Source: Flavobacterium branchiarum
GTDB taxonomy: Bacteria; Bacteroidota; Bacteroidia; Flavobacteriales; Flavobacteriaceae
Assembly: GCF_030409845.1 (NCBI RefSeq)
Contig: NZ_JAUFQQ010000003.1
Span: 2,480,001 to 2,544,000 of the forward strand
Direction: 5' to 3'
DNA length: 64,000 bases
Below, one piece after another: positions 19,244 through 27,096 of this stretch (position 1 is the first letter of the stretch; each line of letters starts with the position of its first letter). Below the pieces are notes generated by a model. It was not told where the DNA came from. It did no database searches and worked only from the letters and a program-made list of their open reading frames with translations. The translations under genes and the position numbers were made by a program.

Positions 19244-20401
19244 TTACTGTAAGGGCTGTTGTTGTGTAACACAATGTACCATTCCTCCATTCGCATATAA
19301 GTTTCTCACATCTATCCCTATAACTTTTCTACCAGGATACAATTCTTCAATAATTTTATTAGCAACAGCATCATTAGGATCATTATAATTAGGCACCAAA
19401 ACTTTTCCGTTTGCTACATAAAAATTAATATAACTTCCTTTGTACCCTAAAGCGATTCCTGTTTTTGTAGTTACATTACCTTGCGTAAGTGGTAAAATCA
19501 CTTTTGTATACACTTCATTTTTAGCATTTGAAGCTGATTTTAAAATAGCAATATCCGAATCTATAAGTCCCCAGTTTGATAAATCTGAATCACTCATGGT
19601 AATCATTTTATTACCCGAAGCAAATTTTACTATTCCATCAATATGCATATCTGTAACATCCTCTTCGCTAAAACCTCCCTCTAACCAAATAAACTTTGTT
19701 GCACCAAGGTATTTTGTAAAATTTGACTCTGCTTGAGCTTGGCTCATTCCTTTATTTCTGATTGAATTTTTAGGCTTTTGACTAATTATCGAGCTTTTTG
19801 TGGCCATTAATACGCCATGACCATCTAATTCTACAGATCCACCTTCGTTTACCATAATATTATTTAAATTCAATACAGCCATTCCTGTATCGACTCCGAT
19901 AGCAGTTGGTATTGCATCGCAATTAGCTGAATCATATTTTCCTCCCCAGCCATTAAATCCCCAATCTTCTATTACTAACTTTCCTTGTGCATCTCGCACA
20001 TAAATAGGTCCATTGTCTCTAACCCAAACATCATCTGTACGATGTATTTTAAAATCTATATTTACTAGAGAAACTCCTGCTTTTTTCAATAAATTAATAA
20101 TTCTAGCTTGCTCTACTAAATCATAAGCAATAATGTGCACTTTTTCTGTAGATTGTAATGCATTGGTCATTGCTATCCATGTATCATCCAAATCATTTCT
20201 GTATGAAACACCATGCTGGTATTGATGAGGCCATTGTAACCACGTTCCTTCATGTGGCTCAGATTCGTCGGGCATTTTATATTGTACTTGCGAAGGATCT
20301 GGCGTTTGTATCACTTCACTGATGCTTTCGTCGCTAGCACATGAATGAAAAGCTGGTGTTACAATCGATGTAAACAAAATTAAAATTTGAAATTTTATCA
20401 T
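19244..20401 (-). CDS. exported agmatine/peptidyl-arginine deiminase-family lipoprotein
   Basis: A 385-aa member of the agmatine deiminase / Porphyromonas-type peptidylarginine deiminase superfamily. The catalytic set is present: DDVWVRDNGPIYV, DMHIDGIVKF (HxD) and the C-terminal NGGMVHCVTQQQP with the nucleophile Cys. Unlike aguA below, it begins with a hydrophobic leader ending in FHSC, so it is probably a lipoprotein outside the cytoplasm. It would convert agmatine or a C-terminal arginine to the citrulline-type product; which one cannot be read. It is convergent with fahA, and an AraC regulator gene lies upstream on the same strand. Confidence 0.82.
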   Translation of the reverse strand: MIKFQILILFTSIVTPAFHSCASDESISEVIQTPDPSQVQYKMPDESEPHEGTWLQWPHQYQHGVSYRNDLDDTWIAMTNALQSTEKVHIIAYDLVEQARIINLLKKAGVSLVNIDFKIHRTDDVWVRDNGPIYVRDAQGKLVIEDWGFNGWGGKYDSANCDAIPTAIGVDTGMAVLNLNNIMVNEGGSVELDGHGVLMATKSSIISQKPKNSIRNKGMSQAQAESNFTKYLGATKFIWLEGGFSEEDVTDMHIDGIVKFASGNKMITMSDSDLSNWGLIDSDIAILKSASNAKNEVYTKVILPLTQGNVTTKTGIALGYKGSYINFYVANGKVLVPNYNDPNDAVANKIIEELYPGRKVIGIDVRNLYANGGMVHCVTQQQPLQ

Positions 20402-20456
20402 TTTATATGAATTTTAGATATGCAAAACTATAACAAGCTCACATACAAGGATTGTC

Positions 20457-21284
20457 TTATTTTGACAACTTACGTTTTACTGGAACATAAATTTCTGTTA
20501 TAAAATTTGCAGACTTCTCATTCTCAATATATTGCTCAATAATTGATAAAGTACCTAATTCATAATCGCTTTCATAAATCCATCGGTAATAAATTTCACG
20601 ATACGTTTCTTCAATTTCATCATAACTACCAAGATGAATATATTTAGCATACCACCCTCCAAATATAGTTTTCGAAAGATATAATTTAGGATTAACACAA
20701 CTACCTATACAAACTTCATATCTTGATTTTTCTTTATCTGAAATTATTGGTTGATCTACAATTACTCCAAAACAATCATAAGGTGCGATTGTTCTATTCT
20801 TTTCAATAACAGCATCCCACAGCTCATTTATTGCGCTGTTATCATAATTATTACTCATCAATATTTTATAATAAACACTTATTTCTTCCCTATACACATA
20901 TTCAAAATCAATAAACGAAAGCATCTCTTTTTTTACATTGACATATTCATCAAAAAGTATCTTCTTGTTTTGCCTAGCTTGCAATGGAGTTACTAGAAAT
21001 TTATTTTTAAATGCCTTAGCAAAAGATTGATTGTTGCTATACCCTACATCATAAGCAATACCTACAATCGAATGATCTGTATAAACCAATTGCTTGTATG
21101 CATTTTCTAGTTTTAATCGGATACAAAAATCTCCAATTGTCTCCTTGAGTATTGAATTAAAAATACGCTGAATATTTCTATAAGAATAATTTGAAATATC
21201 TTCTAACTCTTTGGGATCAATTTGTCGATGATAATTATCTTCTAAAAACATTAGAATCTTCTGTATATTCTCTATTTTCATCAA
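20457..21284 (-). CDS. AraC-family regulator with GyrI-like effector domain
   Basis: A 275-aa protein with an N-terminal AraC-type double HTH (about residues 5-100; DPKELEDISNYSYRNIQRIFN and GIAYDVGYSNNQSFAKAFKNKF). A C-terminal GyrI-like/effector-binding domain of about 155 residues follows (YDCFGVIVDQPII, GGWYAKYIHLGSYDEIEETYREIYYRWI). This layout resembles Rob/SoxS-type regulators that sense small cationic compounds. It lies 55 nt upstream of the exported deiminase gene on the same strand and may control it; that is inference. Confidence 0.88.
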   Translation of the reverse strand: MMKIENIQKILMFLEDNYHRQIDPKELEDISNYSYRNIQRIFNSILKETIGDFCIRLKLENAYKQLVYTDHSIVGIAYDVGYSNNQSFAKAFKNKFLVTPLQARQNKKILFDEYVNVKKEMLSFIDFEYVYREEISVYYKILMSNNYDNSAINELWDAVIEKNRTIAPYDCFGVIVDQPIISDKEKSRYEVCIGSCVNPKLYLSKTIFGGWYAKYIHLGSYDEIEETYREIYYRWIYESDYELGTLSIIEQYIENEKSANFITEIYVPVKRKLSK

Positions 21285-21470
21285 TTTTATTACTCGTTAT
21301 AAATCTACTTTTTTTAAATAAATTAATTTAGATTCCTAAAAACTCTTAATCAATTCATAATGAAGCATTAAAAAATACAAAATTAAGAACAAAGTCTTTA
21401 TCATGAGTATTATTTAAACTTTCATATTTAATTACTGTATCATAACTATTAAGATAAAGAAATAGTGCAA

Positions 21471-21509
21471 AAAAAAATATCCATACATAATATGTACAGA
21501 TATTTTTTT
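21471..21509 (-). terminator. terminator after aguA
   Basis: An A/T-rich stem, AAAAAAATATC / GATATTTTTTT, encloses an inner catacat/atgta pairing. T-rich on the minus strand, it lies 38 nt after the aguA stop. Confidence 0.6.
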
Positions 21510-21546
21510 AATGCTGTCTTACGACATACTAGCTTTTAAAGGCTTT

Positions 21547-22587
21547 TTAAGCTGGAATTTGTTGACTTAAGCAATGTAATGTTCCAAACCCCCAAATAAA
21601 GTCCACACAACTAATTCCGATTACTTCACGATCTGGAAAACATTCTGAAAGAATATTAAGCGCTACGCGATCATTACTATCGTTAAATGTAGGAACCAAA
21701 ACACAGTTATTCAAAATTAAGAAATTAGCATAACTTGCTGGCAATCTTAAATCTTCAAAATCGACTCTTTTTGGCATTGGCAAAGCAACAATTACAGGAG
21801 ATTTCCCGTTTTCAAGCTTCGCGTTTTGTAATCTCTTTAAATTATCCTGTAAAGGCTTGTAGTTAGAATCATTAGAATCCGTTTCTACGATGGTTACAAT
21901 AGTATCTTCATTAACAAAACGACATAAATCATCGATATGTCCATGCGTATCATCCCCTTCTATTCCGTCTCCTAGCCATATTACATTGGTAACTCCAAGA
22001 TATTCTTTAAAAACAGCTTCATAATCTTCTTTGGTAAAACCTGGATTACGAACTTGAATCGTTGGATGCATCAAACATTCTTCTGAAGTTAACAATGTTC
22101 CTCTTCCGTTTACATCAATAGCACCACCCTCAACAATAACTGGCTTTCCTTTATACATAACCTGAGTTACTGGAATATCCAAAACCGCAGCTACTTTTGC
22201 AGGTACAAACTTATCTAACTGAAAGTTCTTGTATTTTGCCCAACCATTAAAATTAAAGTTTAAAGCTTCTCTTTTATCTCCATTTTTAACAACAATTGGT
22301 CCTGAATCACGCATCCAGCTTCTGTTGGTTTTATGAATGATATAAGTAACATTCTTTAAAGCTACATGTGCTCTTTCAAGCATGTCATTAACTTTTGCTT
22401 TCAAATCTTCATCGGCAACTACCAAAAAAACAATTTCATGTGCAGCTACTTTTTTTATAAATTCTACAAAAGCCCATTGAACTGCTTCGTATTTACCTGG
22501 CCAATCTTTACCATTATGAGGAAAACACAATACAACTCCTTGCTGTTTTTCCCATTCTGCGGGAAATATCCTATTATTCGTCGTCAT
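21547..22587 (-). CDS. aguA: agmatine deiminase (cytoplasmic)
   Basis: A 346-aa protein with no signal peptide. Catalytic motifs RSWMRDSGPIVV, DTHGHIDDLCRF (HxD) and the C-terminal FGTLHCLSQQIP with the Cys are all present. It hydrolyses agmatine to N-carbamoylputrescine + ammonia. N-carbamoylputrescine amidase (aguB) is 1.6 kb upstream on the same strand, separated by an OmpA-family gene on the other strand. Together they make putrescine from agmatine. Confidence 0.92.
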   Translation of the reverse strand: MTTNNRIFPAEWEKQQGVVLCFPHNGKDWPGKYEAVQWAFVEFIKKVAAHEIVFLVVADEDLKAKVNDMLERAHVALKNVTYIIHKTNRSWMRDSGPIVVKNGDKREALNFNFNGWAKYKNFQLDKFVPAKVAAVLDIPVTQVMYKGKPVIVEGGAIDVNGRGTLLTSEECLMHPTIQVRNPGFTKEDYEAVFKEYLGVTNVIWLGDGIEGDDTHGHIDDLCRFVNEDTIVTIVETDSNDSNYKPLQDNLKRLQNAKLENGKSPVIVALPMPKRVDFEDLRLPASYANFLILNNCVLVPTFNDSNDRVALNILSECFPDREVIGISCVDFIWGFGTLHCLSQQIPA

Positions 22588-22612
22588 AAAAAGGTTCTAA
22601 ATTAAAAAAAAA

Positions 22613-22620
22613 CAAAGATA
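22613..22620 (-). promoter_or_regulatory. -7 box of the aguA promoter
   Basis: TATCTTTG on the minus strand, 25 nt upstream of the aguA ATG, fits TAnnTTTG. No TTG was seen at -33. Confidence 0.45.
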
Positions 22621-22858
22621 AGCATTCATACCCTTTATCATTATGTAAAGTTGTTTTTTTCCAGTTAGATAGAATTAAATTTTTCATTAAATAATTAAAA
22701 ATATTAGTAAGTAAAAAACTAAAAATTGACAAAGAACCCAGTGAAACATGGGAATTATGTAACTGCAATAGAACGTATATATAACTCGATAACCCTATTT
22801 TTATCCTGAGTTAATAACGAAAAGACTCAAAAAATTAAATTTAACAAAATAGGATATC

Positions 22859-24124
22859 ATGAAAAAGAAATTAGCATCCGTATCACTTTTATTACTGTCT
22901 ATGATGGCAGGTGCGCAAAGCACAGCACCAAGTGCTACACAACCTACAATTGAAAAAAATTCGTACAACAAATGGTCTATCGAATTAAATGGTGGTTTAA
23001 ACAAACCAACCAGAACAATGAGCGATGGATATTCTACATCTACACTTAACCCTTTTCACGCAGATTTAGGTGTGCGTTATATGTTTAGTCCTAAATTTGG
23101 TTTAAAATTAGATTTTGGTTACGATCAATTTCAAGAACGTGATAACACTGCTCCTTTTGACACCAAATTATTAAGAACAAGCTTGCAAGGGGTTGTGAAC
23201 ATTGGTAGAGCTTTAAACTTCGAGACTTGGACTAATACTATTGGTTTATTAGGACATGGTGGTTTTGGAGTATCTCAATTAAGCGCTGATAATGGTTTTG
23301 CTGGAAAAGACTATATGGCTCACGGAATTGTTGGTCTTACTGGACAAATTAGATTAAGCAACAGTTTTGCTTTAACTGGTGACCTTACTGGAATTGTTAA
23401 TGGTAGACAAAACTATAACTTTGACGGAATGGGACAAACAACAACTAGTTCATTTGATGGAATATTATTAAATGCTTCTGTTGGTTTAACTTTCTACTTA
23501 GGTAAAAATCAAAAACATGCTGACTGGCATTCAGAAGATAATGATAGATTAAGAAAATTAGAAGACAGAGTTAATACATTAGAAACTGGTCTTATCGATA
23601 CTGATAAAGATGGTGTTGCTGATTTTTATGATTTAGAGCCTAATACTGTTTCTGGTGTTGCTGTAAACACTAAAGGACAATCTATTGATACTAATCAAAA
23701 TGGTGTTCCAGATGAGTTAGAAAGCTATTTAGATAAAACATATGCTAAAAAAGGAAGTGAAACTGCAACAAACAATACTGTTGAAGAATTGATTAACGGA
23801 GGATACGTAAATGTATATTTCGATTTTAATTCATCTAAACCAACAAATGCTTCTTTATCTGGTGTTGACTTTTTAGTTAAATACTTGAAAAATAATCCTG
23901 GTAAATCTGCAGATATCATTGGATATTCTGACGAAATCGGAAGTTCAAGTTACAATACTGAATTATCAAGAAAAAGAGCTGAAGCTGTGAAAAAAGTAGC
24001 TACAAATGCTGGAATTGATGCTTCTAGATTAAATGTAATTGCTAACGGTGAAGATACTTCTGTGAACAAAAATTCTAAAGAAGCACGTCAAATCGTAAGA
24101 AGAGTAACTTTTAAAGTTAAATAA
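22859..24124 (+). CDS. OmpA-family outer-membrane protein with thrombospondin type-3-like repeats
   Basis: A 421-aa protein with a signal peptide (MKKKLASVSLLLLSMMAGAQS), an N-terminal beta-barrel region (to about residue 220, SVGLTFYLG), a short coiled segment (RLRKLEDRVNTLE) and Asp-rich calcium-type repeats (DTDKDGVADFYD, DTNQNGVPDEL). A C-terminal OmpA peptidoglycan-binding domain follows (VYFDFNSSKPT to SRLNVIANGEDTSV). It tethers the outer membrane to peptidoglycan. It is divergent from aguA and convergent with aguB. Confidence 0.93.
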   Translation: MKKKLASVSLLLLSMMAGAQSTAPSATQPTIEKNSYNKWSIELNGGLNKPTRTMSDGYSTSTLNPFHADLGVRYMFSPKFGLKLDFGYDQFQERDNTAPFDTKLLRTSLQGVVNIGRALNFETWTNTIGLLGHGGFGVSQLSADNGFAGKDYMAHGIVGLTGQIRLSNSFALTGDLTGIVNGRQNYNFDGMGQTTTSSFDGILLNASVGLTFYLGKNQKHADWHSEDNDRLRKLEDRVNTLETGLIDTDKDGVADFYDLEPNTVSGVAVNTKGQSIDTNQNGVPDELESYLDKTYAKKGSETATNNTVEELINGGYVNVYFDFNSSKPTNASLSGVDFLVKYLKNNPGKSADIIGYSDEIGSSSYNTELSRKRAEAVKKVATNAGIDASRLNVIANGEDTSVNKNSKEARQIVRRVTFKVK

Positions 24125-24148
24125 TTAGTAAACTTTACTCTAAGAAAT

Positions 24149-24183
24149 AAAAAAAGGACAAAATGTAAATTTTGTCCTTTTTG
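24149..24183. terminator. bidirectional terminator between ompA and aguB
   Basis: aaaaaggacaaaat / attttgtccttttt forms a 14-bp stem with A- and T-runs on either side. It serves the convergent ompA (plus) and aguB (minus) genes. Confidence 0.85.
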
Positions 24184-24204
24184 CTTTTATATAAATCGAT
24201 TAAA

Positions 24205-25092
24205 TTAGTCGATTGCTCTTTTGGTAATATCTCCAAAAGCGTCGATTCTTCTGTCTCTAAAAAATGGCCAGTTCTGACGTACATTTTCTTGTAAATCCAA
24301 ATCAACCTCTGCAATTAAAATTTCTTCTTTATCGTGAGAAGCTTGCGCTAAAATCTCTCCTTGGGGCCCAGCTATAAATGAAGCTCCCCAAAATTGAATT
24401 CCATCTGTACCATCGATATATTGCTCTAAACCAATTCTATTAGCTGCAGCCACAAATACACCATTAGCAACAGCATGCCCTTTCATTACATTCATCCAAG
24501 CTCCATACTGATTTTCTCCGTATTGCTCTTTTTCTTTTGGATGCCATCCAATCGCTGTTGGATAAAACAATACTTCTGCTCCTTTTAAAGCCGTAATACG
24601 TGCTGCTTCTGGATACCATTGATCCCAACAGATTAGTGTTCCTATTTTTCCTTTTTTTGTTTCAATTGCTTGAAAACCTAAATCTCCTGGAGTAAAATAG
24701 AATTTTTCATAAAAATGTGGATCATCTGGAATGTGCATCTTACGGTATAATCCTGCTTCAGTTCCGTCTGTGTCTATAATATAAGCGCTATTATGATATA
24801 TTCCAGCCATTCTTTTTTCGAAGAAAGGAACAATAATAACCACTCCTAATTCTTTAGCCAAAGCACTAAAAGCAATAAACGAAGTACTGTATAATGGTTC
24901 TGCTAATGCAAAATTGTCTACATCTTCACTTTGGCAAAAATAATGACTACTATATAGCTCTGGTAATAAGATTACTTCAGCCCCTTTATTAGCTGCATCT
25001 TTTACCCAACTGATACATTTTTTAAGATTATTTTCGGCAACATCATTCAGATTTAACTGGATAACGGCTATTTTATATTTTTTATTCGGCAT
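24205..25092 (-). CDS. aguB: N-carbamoylputrescine amidase
   Basis: A 295-aa nitrilase-superfamily enzyme with the Glu-Lys-Cys triad in LLPELYSSHYFCQ (Glu), YRKMHIPDDPHFYEKFYF (Lys) and TLICWDQWYPEAARI (Cys). GAEVLFYPTAIGWHP is typical of this subgroup. It hydrolyses N-carbamoylputrescine to putrescine + CO2 + ammonia, the step after aguA. A TATTTTTG box lies 18 nt upstream of the start, so it probably has its own promoter. Confidence 0.95.
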   Translation of the reverse strand: MPNKKYKIAVIQLNLNDVAENNLKKCISWVKDAANKGAEVILLPELYSSHYFCQSEDVDNFALAEPLYSTSFIAFSALAKELGVVIIVPFFEKRMAGIYHNSAYIIDTDGTEAGLYRKMHIPDDPHFYEKFYFTPGDLGFQAIETKKGKIGTLICWDQWYPEAARITALKGAEVLFYPTAIGWHPKEKEQYGENQYGAWMNVMKGHAVANGVFVAAANRIGLEQYIDGTDGIQFWGASFIAGPQGEILAQASHDKEEILIAEVDLDLQENVRQNWPFFRDRRIDAFGDITKRAID

Positions 25093-25110
25093 GTCTTAAA
25101 ATTTAGAGTG

Positions 25111-25118
25111 CAAAAATA
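25111..25118 (-). promoter_or_regulatory. -7 box of the aguB promoter
   Basis: TATTTTTG on the minus strand 18 nt upstream of the aguB ATG fits TAnnTTTG. No -33 element was assigned. Confidence 0.45.
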
Positions 25119-25181
25119 GTAATTTTTAAAGGAATAGCAAAGTGAGGTATTGGTTCTAATAAAAAACTAAAATTTCTATTC

Positions 25182-25264
25182 TAGCCCCGATAGCAGTGGT
25201 AATCATTTTGTTTTTTCCTTTAAAAAACAAAATATTAAAACGAATAGCGGGACATGTGTTCTTG
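25182..25264. repeat. dispersed intergenic element, copy 1 (tagccccgata type)
   Basis: It begins tagccccgatagcagtgg and continues with an attttgttttttc / aaaaaacaaaat hairpin. It then reads cgaatagcgggac and ends near gttcttg. The same edges and centre recur at 34057-34153, and a diverged copy lies at 59546-59687. It sits in the 313-bp gap between aguB and the small lipoprotein gene; apart from this element and a terminator the gap holds nothing I recognise. Confidence 0.75.
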
Positions 25265-25293
25265 TGAAAAAAAAAACCTCTTGCTCCAAAATA

Positions 25294-25323
25294 AAAAAAC
25301 GCCAGCGTTCTAACTGGCGTTTA
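25294..25323 (-). terminator. terminator after the small lipoprotein gene
   Basis: The stem aacgccag / ctggcgtt has an 8-nt loop and is followed by seven T on the minus strand, about 80 nt past the lipoprotein stop codon. Confidence 0.75.
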
Positions 25324-25405
25324 ATTGAATGTCATAAAAATAAACAGCTTTTTACTGACTGTTTATTTCTACATAGTAAGCACTCTCTATATTGAATCAG
25401 GTTAA

Positions 25406-25825
25406 TTATTCAATAATTACTTTTGCAGTTACAAATTCAGTGTCTGATTTTTTGAATTTTATATCAAAGGTTCCTTTTGTAGCTGATTTGAATTTGTAAA
25501 CCGTTTTTTGTGGACCTGGAACTTGTAACGTACAAACTCCTGATGGATAATTAGCTTCAACTTTCAATCCTTTTTCTGTTCCAATTGTTACCTCACTAAT
25601 TTTTCCAAATTGCGCACAAGCATTATCAACTAAATAAGTTACTTCATAACTAAGCTCTTCATTTACTTTTCCTTTTTCTGGCCCTTTAACTTCAGTCACT
25701 AAAGCAGTTTTCACAGTAAATTCAGGAGTAGTCGGCAGCTCCTCATCATTATCATTACTACATGAAATTAATGCCGTTGCTAAGAATAACACAGTTAAAA
25801 CTGATTTTAAATTGAAATTTTTCAT
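25406..25825 (-). CDS. small lipoprotein of unknown function
   Basis: A 139-aa protein from the ATG at 25825, chosen because it gives a clean lipoprotein signal (VLFLATALISC, then SNDNDEE). The frame extends upstream to 25912 but without signal-like character. The mature part is predicted beta-rich, with two Cys (DNACAQF and SGVCTLQ) that could form a disulfide, and resembles a single Ig-like or calcium-dependent surface domain. I do not recognise the family. It is monocistronic with its own terminator. Confidence 0.75.
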   Translation of the reverse strand: MKNFNLKSVLTVLFLATALISCSNDNDEELPTTPEFTVKTALVTEVKGPEKGKVNEELSYEVTYLVDNACAQFGKISEVTIGTEKGLKVEANYPSGVCTLQVPGPQKTVYKFKSATKGTFDIKFKKSDTEFVTAKVIIE

Positions 25826-25970
25826 AATTATATCTTTTTTGTTATTAATTACAATATAGATACAAATGAATTGAGATGGTTGCTTCATAAAATTGTTAAA
25901 AAAACCAAACAAACAAATAAACTATTCAAAACCAATAACTTAAATATTTAAAAAAATTCACTTTTGACAT

Positions 25971-25999
25971 AAAAAAAACACCAATCTTTCGATTGGTGT
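25971..25999 (-). terminator. terminator after the DUF808 gene
   Basis: The perfect stem acaccaatc / gattggtgt with a four-base loop is followed by eight T on the minus strand, just after the stop codon at 26021. Confidence 0.9.
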
Positions 26000-26020
26000 C
26001 CTATATAATGGGCAAAAAAA

Positions 26021-26902
26021 TTATTCTGCCACTTCTTTTTTTGGAATCATTTTTTTGATTACGGTTACTATTCCTAATACCAGAAACCCCATAACAAGTC
26101 CGATAATAAAATCTTTTACTACAGAAGGCAACCAAGGTGTTAAGTGATGGAAAAATTCAATATTATGCACAAATATTCCACCAGCAACTAATAGTAAAGC
26201 TATCGTACCAATTACTGATAAACTCTGAATAACTTTTGGAAGTGCTTTCACTAATAGATTCCCTATAGTTCTTGACAAACTACGTTCTTTTTTACTATGT
26301 TGAATCAGTTTTAAACCAAACTCATCCATTCTAACAATAAGTGCGACTAGCCCGTAAACTCCAATTGTTGCAACTATTGCAATAATCGACACAACAATAA
26401 TTTGCGATAAAATAGGTTTTCCTATTACCGTTCCTAGTGCAATAATTACTATTTCTACTGATAAAATAAAATCGGTTACAATTGCTGATTTTACTTTTTC
26501 TTTTTCAACTGCTAAAGCATCTTCTTCAGAGAAAACTCTATCTGCAACCTCAACTTTTTCATGCTTGTGTGGAAAGAAAAATTCAAATATTTTCTCTGCT
26601 CCTTCATAAGCTAAAAATAATCCTCCTAAAACTAAGATTACTATAATTGCTACCGGAAAAAAAGCACTAAGTAAAAATGCTATTGGTAAAATAATTAACT
26701 TATTAATAAACGAGCCTTTACCAATTGCCCATAATACTGGAAGTTCTCTTGAGGAAGCAAACCCAGAAGCTTTTTCGGCATTAACAGCCAAATCATCTCC
26801 TAAGATACCTGCTGTCTTTTTAACTGCAACTTTACTCATTACTGCAACATCATCCATAATTGCTGCAATATCATCTAATATAACGAAAAAACCTGATGCC
26901 AT
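26021..26902 (-). CDS. DUF808 (YedI-like) inner-membrane protein
   Basis: A 293-aa protein with the DUF808 N-terminus (ASGFFVILDDIAAIMDDVAVMSKVAVKKTAGILGDDLAVN, given here in outline) and five or six hydrophobic segments. These include LIILPIAFLLSAFFPVAIIVI, FILSVEIVIIALGTVIG and a C-terminal FIIGLVMGFLVLGIVTVI. A charged HKHEKVEVADRVFSEEDALA loop lies in the middle. E. coli YedI is the best-known relative; its function is unknown. It is a stand-alone gene with a strong terminator. Confidence 0.9.
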   Translation of the reverse strand: MASGFFVILDDIAAIMDDVAVMSKVAVKKTAGILGDDLAVNAEKASGFASSRELPVLWAIGKGSFINKLIILPIAFLLSAFFPVAIIVILVLGGLFLAYEGAEKIFEFFFPHKHEKVEVADRVFSEEDALAVEKEKVKSAIVTDFILSVEIVIIALGTVIGKPILSQIIVVSIIAIVATIGVYGLVALIVRMDEFGLKLIQHSKKERSLSRTIGNLLVKALPKVIQSLSVIGTIALLLVAGGIFVHNIEFFHHLTPWLPSVVKDFIIGLVMGFLVLGIVTVIKKMIPKKEVAE

Positions 26903-27043
26903 ATACTTGTTTTAGATACTGCATTGCCATTTGATAAGATGCACCAAATTGAAGCAATGCGTTATTATTATTCCATGCGAATCTAATACTTTTGTTTGAA
27001 TCTTTTTCTTCCAATTTAAGCAAATTTGCATTTTATTTTAAGC

Positions 27044-27076
27044 AAAAAAAAACACCAGCCTTTCGACTGGTGTTTT
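27044..27076 (-). terminator. terminator after clpB
   Basis: The stem acaccagtc / ggctggtgt with a gaaa loop is followed by a run of T on the minus strand, directly after the clpB stop. Confidence 0.9.
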
Positions 27077-27096
27077 CAAATTAATAAAAATCAAAA

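Noticed and set aside
19440..19736. 98-codon plus-strand ORF opposite the exported deiminase gene
   Set aside because: Shadow of the strongly supported minus-strand gene; no domain.
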